This document shows positions 11,426-23,054 of a stretch of 64,000 bases of DNA, piece by piece; within the stretch, counting starts at the first letter, position 1, and each line of letters opens with the position of its first letter. Below the pieces are notes generated by a model. The model had not been told where the DNA came from, ran no database searches, and saw nothing but the letters and a program-made list of their open reading frames with translations. A program made the position numbers and the translations under genes. Source of the stretch: Orobanche coerulescens (Eukaryota > Streptophyta > Magnoliopsida > Lamiales > Orobanchaceae); the NCBI GenBank assembly GCA_033398695.1, contig CM065804.1, forward strand, positions 39,385,501-39,449,500. Reading direction: 5' to 3'.

Positions 11426-11427
11426 AT

Positions 11428-11430
<3 letters not shown>

Positions 11431-11462
<32 letters not shown>

Positions 11463-11463
11463 C
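11431..11463. repeat. (TTA)n microsatellite
   Basis: About ten uninterrupted TTA/ATT units, ending ATCATC. Confidence 0.95.
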
Positions 11464-12217
11464 ATCAGCTGAGGCTAGCTTGTTTTTGTTTCATGACTTG
11501 GACTGGATTTTACATTCTTACAAAGTAGATGAAAATCTATGTAAATCAATCAAAAAAAGTCTGCAAAACTCTGCATGGAGTCTGTGGAATTAGAAAATCC
11601 ATAAAAATCCACAAACTTTTAAAACTCCAAAAAAATATCACAAAATCCACAACCAATACACTCCCTAGGTCAGAGTTGGTCAATTGAGGTTGAGCTAGGC
11701 TAATTAGGACTAGATTATTTTGGATTTATAAGTTTTACAAAATACAATTCTTAAAGCACAAATTAACAAATATACTATCCTTAAATCACAACCGACTAAA
11801 CTATGGTCTAACAAACATTTTTCCCAACTAATTCCATTTGGGTAAAAGATGATCTCTTCAAATTTACCAATTTCTCCTTCAATTTTTCTCTTTGGAAATT
11901 TTGAAACCCGAAACAATATAATGGGCCCCGCAATTTAGTTACTGAGAAAATATAACCATTTAAATGTTTTATATGTTAATTTTAATGACTTAGTAATGAA
12001 TAAGCAAAACTCAATTTGGTTATTTAATTCAATTACATATACCCTCAATGCTCTAAACAGGGGATCAGTAAAATCAAAGGATTGGAGTGATTGAAGGAAA
12101 AGACGATTGTCGTAGTTTGGGTTCGAGTCTCATGCACTTCAGGACATAGGCGAGGTAGATCCTGAATTTTGAATTTACAGATCATAAATGCGGTTGTAAT
12201 TCGAGGTCATTTAATGC
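11464..12217. other. Unassigned AT-rich spacer
   Basis: No coding frame, LTR or terminal repeats were recognised. The only notable site is GGTTCGAGTCT at 12120-12130, which resembles a pol III B box. Confidence 0.5.
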
Positions 12218-12222
12218 ATAAT

Positions 12223-12565
12223 CGATGGAGATAACATTGTATTTAATTATTTATAATTATGCATATTTTATATAATTTTAGGGCTCTACTTATATTTTAA
12301 TTATTTATTAGTGGGATGGGCTTTTAAGGCTTATATGCCTAAAACCCTAGTTATCTATTATAAATATGAGTTTCAAGATCATTGTAAGGCACTTGTTTTG
12401 ATGAATTAAAAATATTGGGTTTTATCCCTTTTATCGTGTTTTAATTATTGTTATTCTAGTATTCATTTGTGAATCAACAGATTAACACGTTTAATAATGT
12501 TGCGTATATCCGGGTATTCTAAGAATCAACGGATACTATATTTGTATCGTGCTCCAGCTGCATTA
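12223..12565 (+). repeat. 5' LTR of element H
   Basis: Aligned with the 3' copy it reads CGATGG...CTGCATTA. Both terminal dinucleotides (TG and CA in the 3' copy) have become CG and TA by transitions. It contains TTATAAATA near 12359 as a TATA candidate. Confidence 0.8.
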
Positions 12566-12765
12566 GTTGGTATCCGGAGTCATAACGATTCTATTGGGTA
12601 AAACGACGACAGAAGGTTATGGTGCGGAGTAGGAATTTGATTTCCTCTGGTCCCAAATAGCAGCTGCCGTCGACGGTATTTTCGACTGCTACCGCCAACA
12701 AGTCAACCTCTCACTAGAATTGTTGACGACCTCGCCGCAACCATCTCCAATTTTGGAAATCCTTA

Positions 12766-13140
12766 GTGCCGCTCGTAGCATCTCTATCATCATACCTAGA
12801 TCCGAATACAGATCAGCTAGCTCCTATCACCAGCACCCATATGAACCGCCATGTATCATCCCCTTTGGACGTTCGCCGTGATACAGATCGGGATCGCGCT
12901 ATGTTCGATCTCCACATCAACTCCTCAGAGGAGGATGAACAAAATCGCAGATCCACCACCACCAACACTGCAACATTAAACCTTCGCGCACCGGCTATGG
13001 CGACACCATATTCCCACCACTGCAATCGAGCCATGAAGCAGATCGATGACTTGTCACGACAGTTCTGGCACCCTGCATTGTTCGTTGTTGCTCTGCCTAG
13101 AAATGACGGCCCCCTGCACGAACCGCCAACACTGCGGTGA
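12766..13140 (+). CDS. Unrecognised 124-codon open frame inside element H
   Basis: This is an open frame in the internal region of element H. It encodes a Ser/Thr/Arg-rich polypeptide with a run of Glu/Asp (SSEEDEQ) and Asn/Thr repeats, and I see no gag zinc knuckle, protease or other known motif. A shorter open stretch in another frame follows (13254-13577). It may be decayed gag or captured sequence. Coding status is doubtful because no similar protein comes to mind and the frame is short. Confidence 0.2.
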   Translation: MPLVASLSSYLDPNTDQLAPITSTHMNRHVSSPLDVRRDTDRDRAMFDLHINSSEEDEQNRRSTTTNTATLNLRAPAMATPYSHHCNRAMKQIDDLSRQFWHPALFVVALPRNDGPLHEPPTLR

Positions 13141-13668
13141 CAAGCCACCATTTCTGCGCTTCCCGCAGCGACACTGGACGGCTTCCCCATCGGCAGATAC
13201 GAGGCACGAGTTTTATGGCTTCCCCGTCGACCTCCTGATGTTGCAGCAGCACTGTGAAGTTGACGATGAGCTTGGGCGTGCTGCCCTACTATGCAAGATT
13301 GGAACCTTTTGGATCATTAATCTCCATTGGGTCTGATCATTCCAATGAACTTATTTTCATTGAGAAAAATGGTTCTAAGATTATTAGTTTTAATAGGCTC
13401 AATTTATTTATTGATAATTTTGGGTTTGAATTTAATAACTATCATTTCTTCATTAATAATGATAGTTATTTGGACACTTCTTCAATACCCTCTTACCGTC
13501 TAAAGACCTTGGCCCATATACGTACTGCAGATATTTTTGAAGTCAAGTTTCACGAGCCGTTATTTAATTTTGCTTAACCTGGAGATAAATGCGTCGTCAA
13601 CTTTATCATACTACTGGAGGTAATATTACTGCAGATTCGAGGATGAATCTTTTCGAAGAGGGAGAGAA

Positions 13669-14010
13669 TGATGGAGATAACATTGTATTTAATTATTTAT
13701 AAGTATGTATATTTTATATAGTTTTAGGGCTTTACTTATATTTTAATTATTATTAGTGAGATGGGCTTTTAGGGCTTATACGCCTAAAACCCTAGGTATC
13801 TATTATAAATATGAGTTTCAAGATCATTGTAAGGCACTTATTTTGATGAATTAAAAATATTGAGTTTTATCCCTTTTATCGTGTTTTAGTTGTTGTTATT
13901 CTAGTATTCATGTGTGAATCAATAGATTAATACGTTTAATCACATTACGTATATCCAGATATTCTAAGAATCAACAGATACTACGTTTGTATCGTGCTCC
14001 CGCTGCATCA
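13669..14010 (+). repeat. 3' LTR of element H
   Basis: It begins TGATGGAGATAACATTG, ends CTGCATCA, and follows a purine tract. TGATG and CATCA are perfect inverted ends. It differs from the 5' copy at scattered positions, so the insertion is not recent. Confidence 0.85.
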
Positions 14011-14015
14011 ATAAT

Positions 14016-14502
14016 TTAATTTAAATCATATTTATGTTGAAAATTGATCTAAAACAATGATTTTTGACTCCATTTGAACCAATTTAATGATAATAAATAT
14101 TTAATTCTTAGGAATTAAATATTAAATTGTGAGTCTATGTTTTTAGGAGATAAACGTAGGATTTATTTTTCTCAAAACTAACTTTCGGTGAGTGAGAAAT
14201 AAATTATTAAAGATGGTTATTTAATTAAATTGGTGAAGAGTTAAAGTCGGATATGAAAGGTCATCCCACATTGAAAAATAAAACCTTCTTGACTAGTTTA
14301 TAAGTAAGAATGTGTACAGGTAGTTCAACAAGCTAGTAGTCTATACTAGTGGGTAGCAATGCGAAGTCCACACATCCTCCCCCCCCCCCCCCCAGCTCGA
14401 CTGGCACTGGCAAGGGTACGGGCCGTGGGCATTGGGCCTTGGTCCTTGGGCCGAAACTATTATAGTTTTGTAGCCAGGCCCAACGGAATATTGTCCAGAC
14501 TA
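14016..14502. other. Unassigned spacer with poly-C run
   Basis: No gene or element ends were recognised. A 15-base C run lies at 14379-14393 and a G/C-rich GGGCC-type repeat stretch at 14405-14455. Confidence 0.45.
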
Positions 14503-15679
14503 TGTTAGGAATATTATTTTAGATTTTGATGATGTCATCCATGTATTCATGATTAATTCAAATGTATGTACTTGGCATTGTAAAGAAGAACCTAATGAGT
14601 ATATTCTATAGACCTTAAAAAGATTTAGCTAAGTGTTGATCATATCGAAATCTGTCTAAGTATAGAACTGACATTATATTAGGTGAGTTTAATATCAACC
14701 GAGTTTTGGTCAACGGAAATATCATTCGAAGTTTGACCAAACCACTGTAGCAGCCAAGTTTTGAAGACAACATAATATTAGGCGAGATCTTATCAGGCGA
14801 GTCTTGATCAAAGAAAATATCATGCGAGATATTATCAGTTGAGATAATATCAGGCGAGTTCTGGTCAACTCAACATATCAGAGAATTTTGACCACAGACG
14901 AGTGTATTATCAGCCGCGCTTTCAGACAAGGAAAATATTAGGCGAGGTTTTACTCTAGCTGAAAGCAGACGAGTTTTACGGTCAAACCAAATATCAGTGA
15001 AGGTTGACCAAACCCATGCTGCAGCCAAGTATGAGTATCTGAATGAAGCCCAGTCCACGCCAGCAAGCATTGAAAAGTCAACAATAACAGCAAGACTCAT
15101 GCGGACGCAAAAGCAAGAGACAAAGTGAATGATTCCCAGAAAATAAGGAATAGTTTATTCCTAGAGATTTGCGCCCTGAAGACTTTTCCAATTCTAATAA
15201 TAAAAAAAGCGGCACAACGGGAAGTACATATTCAAACTGTCATATTTGAAGAAAGAGACAAGCCATGCAAAGATATGAACAAAAAAATAATAAAGTCCAC
15301 TCTCCAACTGACAGAATTGTTACAAGATGCAACGGCTATGAAGAAGCTCAAGGATCATAATATATATATATATGTATATGAAGATAGATTTGAGCAAAGT
15401 ATGATGCCAACAATACTTACAAAGCGATCAAACCAAACAAAGCGAACAAATCAATCTATAGCATCGTAAAGAGCTAGTCTATAAAGTCTAACACTGAGAA
15501 GCTCTTAAGTTGTAGAAGACAAAAACTCTTGTCTTAAAGTTTGAGTAAGGGGTACTTATTTGAACAAGGTTCTTAGAAGTTCAAGGTTGTTGAGTCATCC
15601 ACGGGTTCTTGATTGGAAGGTGATAGACAACTTATAAGTTGTTGAGACATCCACGAGTTTTCGATCAAGAGGTGCTAGG

Positions 15680-16685
15680 CAGCCACAGGAAGTTGCAACG
15701 ACAGGGATGTGTTATTGATGGAGTTGACTCTGATTATGGGTATGCGATGGATCGCTTGCGCATGTCCCTTCCTGATTTCGATCTTAGCGGCTTCTCTAAT
15801 AAGGACACCGCCCCCCCTAAAGCCCAGAATGTTCTGGCGTGTGCCCTATTTAGTGAAATCGTCAAGAGTTTGGGAGGGAAGTTTGATTTGTCCCCTCGCC
15901 AAAAAGCGGTGTTTGAATGTCTCCGTGCTCCTCATGCTCAAAATTTTTTGACGGTTACCCCCATTGAAGGTCTAGGCAAACATATGTCGGCCCTGGAGTA
16001 CCGGACTATCCTTAAGTACCGGCTTATGATCCCTCTGTTTCCAGCTGATGAGCCTTGCCCAGTCTGCCGCAAGGTTTGTTTGGATTCTTTTGGCGAGCAT
16101 GCGGTCCATTGCAAGGAGTTACCTGGTTTCAAATATAGGCATGATTTGGTCAGGGATGTTTTATATGATGTTCTTAAGAGAGCAGGTATTTCTTCTAAAA
16201 AAGAGGCCCCCGTGAACTTTTTGACGGATCCGCTTGAAGGGAGGTCTACTTTACGGCCAGCTGATATACTTGTGTTTGGGTGGGCTGGGGCGAAACATGC
16301 TTGTGTAGATCTTACTGGAGTGTCCCCTCTTGTTGGGCTCAGGGACAATGGGTTTATTGCAGGACAAGCTGCGTTGAAAGCTGAATCGAGCAAAGTGGCT
16401 AAACACGAGAAAGCTTGCTTGGAGAATCAACACGTGTTCATCCCTTTTGCCTTTGATACATTTGGTTTCTTAGCTCCTGAAGCAGCGAAGTTTTTGTCCA
16501 GAGTTCAACGGGTGGTGCAAAGTAATTTTTCGGTCCTCAAGAAACAAAACTTCATTTTTAGTAGGATTGGTTTTGCCATTCAAAAGGGGGTTGCGGCGCA
16601 ACTTGTTGCCCGTTTGCCTGCCATCTTATTGTAATGTGTCATTGCGTTTTTAACAAAGACTCATATTTCATATGAAAAAAAAAAA
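15680..16685 (+). mobile_element. 5'-truncated RTE-like non-LTR fragment with poly-A tail
   Basis: The open frame ends at 16634, and an 11-base A run (16675-16685) follows about 40 bases later. The flanks on both sides read as Sirevirus LTR sequence, so it landed inside LTR F. The left junction is approximate and I found no clear target-site duplication. Confidence 0.7.
15690..16634 (+). pseudogene. C-terminal part of RTE-type ORF
   Basis: About 310 codons are open to a TAA-type end at 16634, covering only the region after the RT domain. It has the same order as the C-terminus of the element at 7772-10574: GLGKHMSALEYRTIL, a Cys/His cluster CPVCRKVCLDSFGEHAVHC, KYRHDLVRD, LRPADILVF, VDLTGVSPL, and a final FSRIGFAIQKGVAAQLVARLP. 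The two copies are clearly from different families of one group, since the identity by eye is partial. The uninterrupted frame indicates a younger or less mutated copy than the minus-strand one. The 5' truncation is typical of target-primed reverse transcription. Confidence 0.75.
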
Positions 16686-17021
16686 TCACTGGTTGAACGT
16701 TATAGTGAATTATCTCCATCTGGTTTGGAAAGAAGTAGATTAGTAGAGGATTAGCCCACCTCTGAGATCACTATAAGTGATTGTGTGATTTACCGCTTTA
16801 TCATCATACTTAACTTCTGCATATATATTTACTGTTCTATTTATACTCAGCTGTTCTTCCGCATAATATTTTACAGTTGACATAAGTCACCTGATCATAT
16901 GAGTAACCTTATCTGATGTGACTACAACTGTGTTTTAAAAATAGTTGAATTCAGTAAAAGTTTTAATAAGTCTATTCACCCTCCCCTCTAGACTTATTCA
17001 TGAGGACTTGTGACCTACAAG

Positions 17022-17033
17022 TGGTATCAGAGA
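17022..17033 (+). other. Primer-binding site of element F
   Basis: TGGTATCAGAGA complements the initiator tRNA-Met 3' end except at the last base. Confidence 0.75.
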
Positions 17034-17099
17034 GGCTGGTTTAATTTTACAAAACCAGATCCATATTCTTGAGTATATCTAGTTTAATCTCTCATTATA

Positions 17100-19420
17100 A
17101 TGGAATACATGCACTCTAGATTTTCTGTATTCTATGTTGATGAATATGATTTATGGAAAATAACAATGCAGACACATCTATCATCCATCAACGATGATAT
17201 GTGATGTATAATCGAGGATGGACCTTTCATATTCCTGAAGGACAACACAGATGAATATATTGCAGCTGGGAAACCAGCTAAGATTCCCAAGAAGAGAACA
17301 AAGATGTTAGAAAGCTGGACGACCTTGACAACCGAGCCAGAGATATCTGGTACCAGACTCTTTGACAACTTCAAGATGAAGAATAGAGAAACAATTGATA
17401 AAGTGGATACCAGATTCACTGAGATCATCAATGAGATAAACTCTCTTGGTAAAACCTATGGCAACCGAGTTATCGCTCTGAAGGTACTAAGGTCTCTTAC
17501 ACTAGAATGAAGCATGAAGGCTTTTTCCGTGAGGGAATCCAAGGATCTTACCAAGATAAAGATCCAAGAAATATTCTCAGACCTCAAGGCATTTGAGTTC
17601 GAGCTGACTGAGCTAGCTAAGAAAGGAATAGCTAGGGCTGTAAACGAACAGAGCTGTTCGCGAACAAAGCTCAGCTCGGATCGTTAAGGGCTCGGTTCGG
17701 CTCGATTCGTTAAGAACTCGAGCTCGAGCTCGAACACAAAAATCTGTGCGTTAAGAAAATGAGCTCGAGCCGAGCTTGGGCATGTGCGGCTCAAGCTCGG
17801 TTCGGCTCGGTTCGGCTCATTAAGCTCGATTAATAAATATATTATTAAATTTATTTTAATAATATTTATATATTATATTATAGATTAATAATTTTTTAAA
17901 TAATTTTCATATATTAAAATATTAATTTGTATATATATATTTAAAAAAGATATATAATTTTTAATGATTATTTTAAAATATTTATTTTAAATAATTTAAA
18001 TATATTATTTAAATAATTTAAAAATATATAATTACTCGCGAACAGCTCGGGCTCGGCTCGAGCTCGACTCGGCTCGAGCTCGACTCGGCTCTAGTTGTTC
18101 GCGAATAGCTCGAGTTCGACTTGTTTTATTAACGAGCTCGAGCTCGAACACGGTTTTTGTGCGATAACAAAGCTCGGCTCGGCTCGGCTCGTCGGGGAAA
18201 AAAATTGAGCTCGGCTCGTTTAGGTCAAAGCTCGGCTCGGTTCGGTTCGTTTACAGGCCTAGGAATAGCATTTGCAGATGAGTCCCCTGCAAAGAGCCAA
18301 GCTGAAGTTAATCCTCCGTACCCTCTAGACTTTGAGGAAGAAATGGCATTCATTATGCAAAGATTCGGCAACTTCAGAAAAAACTACTCCAAGTACAAGA
18401 AGAACTAGAAGGACAATCCAAGGATGAACCAAAAATCTGGAAATGGAAAAATTGAATGTTACAACTGCAAAAAACAGGCATATCCAATTGACTGTCCTGA
18501 TCTCAAGAAGGATGAAGACAAGAAGGAAGCAGGAAAGAGGGATTAAAAGCCCTCATTGGTGAAGACCAAATTAAAGAGAGAATAGAATCAAGCAGTGGAT
18601 TCTTCTCTGATGATGATGATGATGATTACAACTCCATGATGGCTAACCTAGCTGATGAAGAGGTAACATCTAAACCTCCAATTTCAGATAGTGTCAGCTC
18701 AGACTTGGCTGAAGATATTGATCTACATGAATCTGTAAATCAGCTCTTTAAAGACCTTGAAACATCAAAAACTGCACGCTTAACTGTGACAGAACAGAAC
18801 TCACACCTGAAGGATGAGACTGAAAATGATTTTGACAAAATCAGCCTAGAATCAGCAAACATCAGATCTGAGTTTGAAAAACAGAGTGATAAAAGTTTGA
18901 AAAACTCAGCTGAGATTACCACAGCTGAGATCAAAAGGCTGACTGCTTTAAACAGTGAAAAATCAGCTGCACTTGCTCATTTCAAATATGAGTTTTCTAA
19001 ACTGACACAGCTGAGCAATACACATGCTAAAAAAATAACATCCTTAAAAGCATGTATAACCTTAGATGGCTTCTGTATAAACCAGAGGCCACTCTACTTA
19101 AAACCAGGCCTCGGATATGACCCAAACACTCCCTCTAGTTCAAAAACCACCTTCATCAAGGGATAAACATATGTACAGACCGCTGAGCCTACGAATAAAC
19201 CTGTATTTAAAAAGAGGCAGCAACCCAGTCAATAGTATAGGCAGCAGCCAGGGATCACAAGGCAGCCACCTAGACAAAATACTAGGCAATGGCCAAAACA
19301 GCATCAGCAGTCAAAATATTACTCTGCTTATTACCAAGGACTCCCACAAAACAGATTCCACAATGGGAGAGGTAAATAGAAACCACAAGGTAATCCAATA
19401 TTTCAAAAGTACCAGGTGTG
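17100..19420 (+). pseudogene. Element F gag, Sirevirus-type, interrupted by MITE
   Basis: The ATG at 17100 starts EYMHSRFSVFYVDEYDLWK, the usual Sirevirus Gag opening. A TGA near 17200 replaces an expected Trp. FTEIINEINSLGKTYGNRV and ESKDLTKI follow, the hAT MITE then splits the frame at 17633-18261, and the Gag continues with EEEMAFIMQRFGNFRK. The zinc knuckle near 18459-18500 reads CYNCKKQAYPIDC, with Tyr in place of the zinc-binding His. From 18636 to 19166 is a Glu/Lys/Ser-rich stretch with heptad-like spacing (a probable coiled coil) ending GLGYDPNTPSSSKT. A Gln-rich tail in a shifted frame runs to about 19420. Several stops make it non-functional. Confidence 0.75.
17633..18261. mobile_element. 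hAT-type MITE
   Basis: It is 629 bp. The left terminus is TAGGGCTGTAAACGAAC. The reverse complement of the right terminus is TAGGCCTGTAAACGAAC (one mismatch in 17). It is flanked by a perfect 8-bp duplication GGAATAGC (17625-17632, 18262-18269). The subterminal regions are full of AGCTCG/GGCTCG repeats and the centre is very AT-rich. There is no transposase. Confidence 0.92.
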
Positions 19421-19699
19421 GAGACCCCAAAATTTAATAACTGGTCTCAGTCGGGATTTAGAAATGGCCCACACCAAAACCATTATCAGTCATATCCTAT
19501 ATACAATCTAAATCAAGGATATATACCAAGACACTACGCACCCAATGGGAATAGCCAACATCACCTTGAAAACACCAGGAGAAGTCAACTCTCCAAGAAG
19601 TCCATTAACCCTAATGGACCCAGTCAGATTTAGGTACCTAAATCTCTTCTTTACTGATTGCAGAAAAGGTGGGAGGACTACTACCATGTCACCTTAGGA

Positions 19700-22600
19700 T
19701 CAACATTTGTATGTGAAAAAAGGTTTGTAGAGTCTGGATGCTCAAGGCATATGACAGGGAACAAGAGGATTCTGTCAGAATATATTAAAGAAAGAGGTTC
19801 AGATGTAACATTTGGAGATACCTCAAGTGGACAAACCAAAGGTCATTGGGAGCTGCACATAAGAAACATAATCATAACAAAAATGGAGTATGTCAAAGGG
19901 CTCAAATACAATCTCCTAAGTATAAGCCAATTTTGTGATGAGAACAACCTAGTAGTCTTCCCAAAATGGATATGTATGGTGATTGATCTCCTCAGTGGAG
20001 AAGTGAAGCTACAAAGATTCAGAAGAAGAGATGTCTATTTGATAAGATTGGAAATCAGGAGCACCAAACACTTGTTTCTTGTCAAAAATAATTGCTGAGA
20101 ATGGATGGATATGGCACAAGAGAATCTGTCACCTGAACTTCAAAGCCATTAACAAAATAAGTTCTCAAAAGTTGGTCAGAGGATTTTCAGCAGAAGTATT
20201 CAAGAAAGAGACTCTTTGTAATACATGCCAGAAGGGAAAGCAAACCAACGTAGCTTTCAAATCAGTTTAGCCTACCACTCACACCACGAGAATTTTGGGC
20301 CTACTTCACATGGATTTATTTGCTGCTATCAAGCCAAGAACTCTGAGTGGAAGGAAGCATGCCTTGGTAGTTGTGAATGACTACTCAAGATACACTTGGA
20401 TAATGTTTCTCTACAAGAAGAGTGAAACTCTAACCAAGCTCCCTGAGCTGATGAGGAAAATTCAAAATGAGAAATCCCTCTCCATCATAAAGATCAGATC
20501 AGGTAGAGGAGGAGAATTTCTCAACAAGGCAATCACTGAATATAGTGATCAAAATGGAATCCAACACGAAGTATCAGCCGCAAGAACACCACAACTAAAT
20601 GGAGTAGCTGAAAGAAGGAACAGAACCCTGAAGGAAGCAGCCAGGTCAATGATCACTGAAACTGACCTGCCAAAGAGGTTCTGGGCTGAAGCTGTCACCA
20701 CAGCATGCCATACTCAGAATAGGAGTATGATAGTAGGGAGACACAGCAAAAGTCCCTATGAGGTTTGGAATGGAAGAACACCAACTCTTGCATATTTTCA
20801 TATATTTGGTTATAAGTGTTTCATTCATAACAATGGTAAAACCCAACTGAATGCCTTTCATGCTAAAACCGATGATGGTCTCTTTAAGGATACTCACAAA
20901 TAAGCAATGCATACAGAGTATTTAACAAAAGAACCTTAGTTGTGGAAGAAATACCTCATGTTGTCTTTGATGAATCTACTGCTGAATACAGAAAACAGGT
21001 GGAATTAATTGAGAAAAAGCTCAAAACCACCTCCCTGGAAGAAGTCATCATCAATGACACAGGAATAATGGACACAACTGACGAAGACCCAATTGTAGAT
21101 CAGGCAGGACCTCCAACCGTAGCTGATCCAACCGTAGCTGATCTAACCAGAGCTGATCCACCTGTAGCTGACAAAGTTATAGCTGAACCAACCACAACTG
21201 ATGAAGATCCTCAAGACTCAACTGCAGCTGATAAAACCATAGCTGAACCTAATACAACTGCAGACTATCAAATCCAACTTGAAGCAGAGTCAGACACAGT
21301 TCCTCAAATCAACTCAACAGGGGGAACAAACCTTAAAGATAAATCCAAAGATTAAGGCAAAGATGATACCCCCAAATGGCTAAAAGATCACCCCATCCAA
21401 CAGATTATTGGAAACCTAACTGATGAAGTCAAAACCAGGAAATCCACAGAACCAGCAGGAATAGCTATGTTTTCTTGCTTCATGTCTCAGAACCAGCAGA
21501 ACAAGCCCTGTATGACTGCACATGGGTGATTTCAATGCAAGAAGAACTAAACCAAGTAGAGAGAAACAATGTCTGGGAACTAACAGACAGAACAAATCAC
21601 AAGAAAGTCATAGGCGCCAAATGGGTATACAAAAACAAATGTGATGAAGATGGAGCTATTATTAGGAATAAAGCCAGATTAGTTGCATAAGGATATGCTC
21701 AATGTGAATTAATATATTTTGATGAAACATATGCACCAGTACCAATACTAGAAGCAATCAGACTATTCTTTGCATATACAGCATTCAAATATTTTGAAGT
21801 CTATCAAATGGACGTAAAAAGTAAATTTCTCAATGGAGTACCAGAAGAAGAAGTCTATGTAGAGCAACCCCTGGATTTGTCAAAGGAGACAAGGTATACC
21901 TTGGTGCCTGCTTGATCCCCAAGGATAGAGTTTCATACCGGGCTCTTGAAAGCTCTATATGGACTCAAGCAGGCACCAAGAGCTCTGTATGAAACTCTAT
22001 CCGTATTTCTGGAGAAAAATGGATTTTGCAAAGGAAAGGTGGACAAAACTCTCTTCAGAATTGAACATGAAGACCACATATTACTAGTTCAAATATACGT
22101 GGATGGCATTATATTTGGCTCAACCAACTCTGAGCTATGTGAAAATTTCTCAAATCTTATGCAAGGAGAATTTGAGATGAGTATGATGGGTAAACTAAAT
22201 TTCTTTCCTGGTTTTCAAGTCAAACAAGTTGACACTAGAATATTCATCAACCAAGCAAAGTATAGAAAGGAACTGATCAAAAGATTTGGCATGGAGATAG
22301 CCAAACCCCTAAGAGTACCAATGATCACATCCTACACATTGATGCAGATGAAGGAGGCATTCTAGTGGATCCAACCCACTACAGAGGACTAATTGGATCA
22401 CTATTATACCTCACTGAAAGCAGACCTAACATTTCATATGTAGTAGGAGTGTGTACGAGATTTCAGTCCAAGCCAGAACAATCTCACCAGGAAGCAGCAA
22501 AAAGGATAATCAGGTACCTTAAGTCTACAATCAATGTTGGACTATGGTATCCAAAAGATGACAACTTTGAGCTATCACGATACTCAGATGCAGACTTTGT

Positions 22601-23048
22601 AGGATGCAAGATAAACAGGAACAGCACCAGTAGAACGTGTCAATTCCTTGGAACCAGACTAATATCTTGGTTCAGTAAAAAGCAGGTTTCCAACTCAATA
22701 TCCACAACTGAGTCAGAATACATAGCTGCAGGTAGCTGTTGTGCACAAATTCTGCAGATCAGACAACAGCTAAGGGACTACAACATCATAGCAAATGAAC
22801 TTCCTATCTGGTGTGACAACAATAGCACAATTTCTATAACAAACAATCCAGTCCTACACTCAAGAACAAAGCACATAGATGTCAAACACCATTTCATCAG
22901 AGAGCATGTGCTCAGCAAAAGAATAAGAGTGGAAAGAGTCAGCACAGAGTACCAAATTGCTGATATATTCACAAAACCTTTGCCAGAAGAAAGGTTTCTG
23001 GAACTAAGAAGGGATGCTGGACTACTAGAATGGGAATATAGTGCATAG
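19700..23048 (+). pseudogene. Element F pol (protease, integrase, RT, RNase H), Sirevirus-type
   Basis: The protease core near 19727 reads ESGCSRHMTG, with Glu replacing the catalytic Asp. The pre-integrase zinc region WHKRICHLNF...CNTCQKGK is at 20097-20270. Integrase is at 20295-20903: first Asp in HMDLF, the second catalytic Asp changed to Gly (RSGRGGEF, about 20500), Glu in GVAERRNRT. RT is at about 21480-22330 with a stop after RLVA (about 21690), LYGLKQAPRA, and the active site YVDG at 22096-22107 instead of YVDD. RNase H is at 22365-23048 with SDADFVG, STTESEYIA, CDNNS and KHIDVKHHFIRE. Besides the lost catalytic residues there are at least four frame breaks. The element cannot move by itself. 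Confidence 0.85.
21901..22002. repeat. Inverted duplication inside element F RT
   Basis: TTGGTGCCTGCTTGA (21901-21915) is the reverse complement of 21965-21979. GGATAGAGTTTCATAC with the following GGGCTCTT (21923-21947) is a near-perfect reverse complement of 21978-22002. The extra left copies displace the expected RT codons between GDKVY and the LYGLKQA motif. Confidence 0.85.
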
Positions 23049-23054
23049 CTAAAA

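Larger units (their letters stand above)
12223..14010 (+). mobile_element. Element H: small non-autonomous LTR element, complete
   Basis: Two LTRs of about 342 bp flank an internal region of about 1.1 kb, and 5-bp direct repeats ATAAT (12218-12222, 14011-14015) flank the whole. A degenerate tRNA-Met PBS (TTGGTATCCGGAGTC, from about 12567) and a polypurine tract (GAAGAGGGAGAGAA before 13669) fix plus orientation and a gypsy-like origin. No RT or integrase is present. It is larger than a typical TRIM and smaller than a typical LARD. Confidence 0.8.
14503..17019 (+). repeat. 5' LTR of element F (with nested RTE fragment)
   Basis: It starts TGTTAGGAATATTATTTTAG and ends GACCTACA, two bases before the PBS. 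About 1.5 kb remains once the nested fragment is removed. The left part (14690-15010) carries degenerate repeats of a unit resembling ATATCAGGCGAGTTTTGGTCA, on average every 35-50 bases. No second LTR is available to confirm the borders. Confidence 0.6.

Noticed and set aside
14379..14393. Poly-C run as a functional element
   Set aside because: Simple homopolymer; its length may be unreliable in the assembly.
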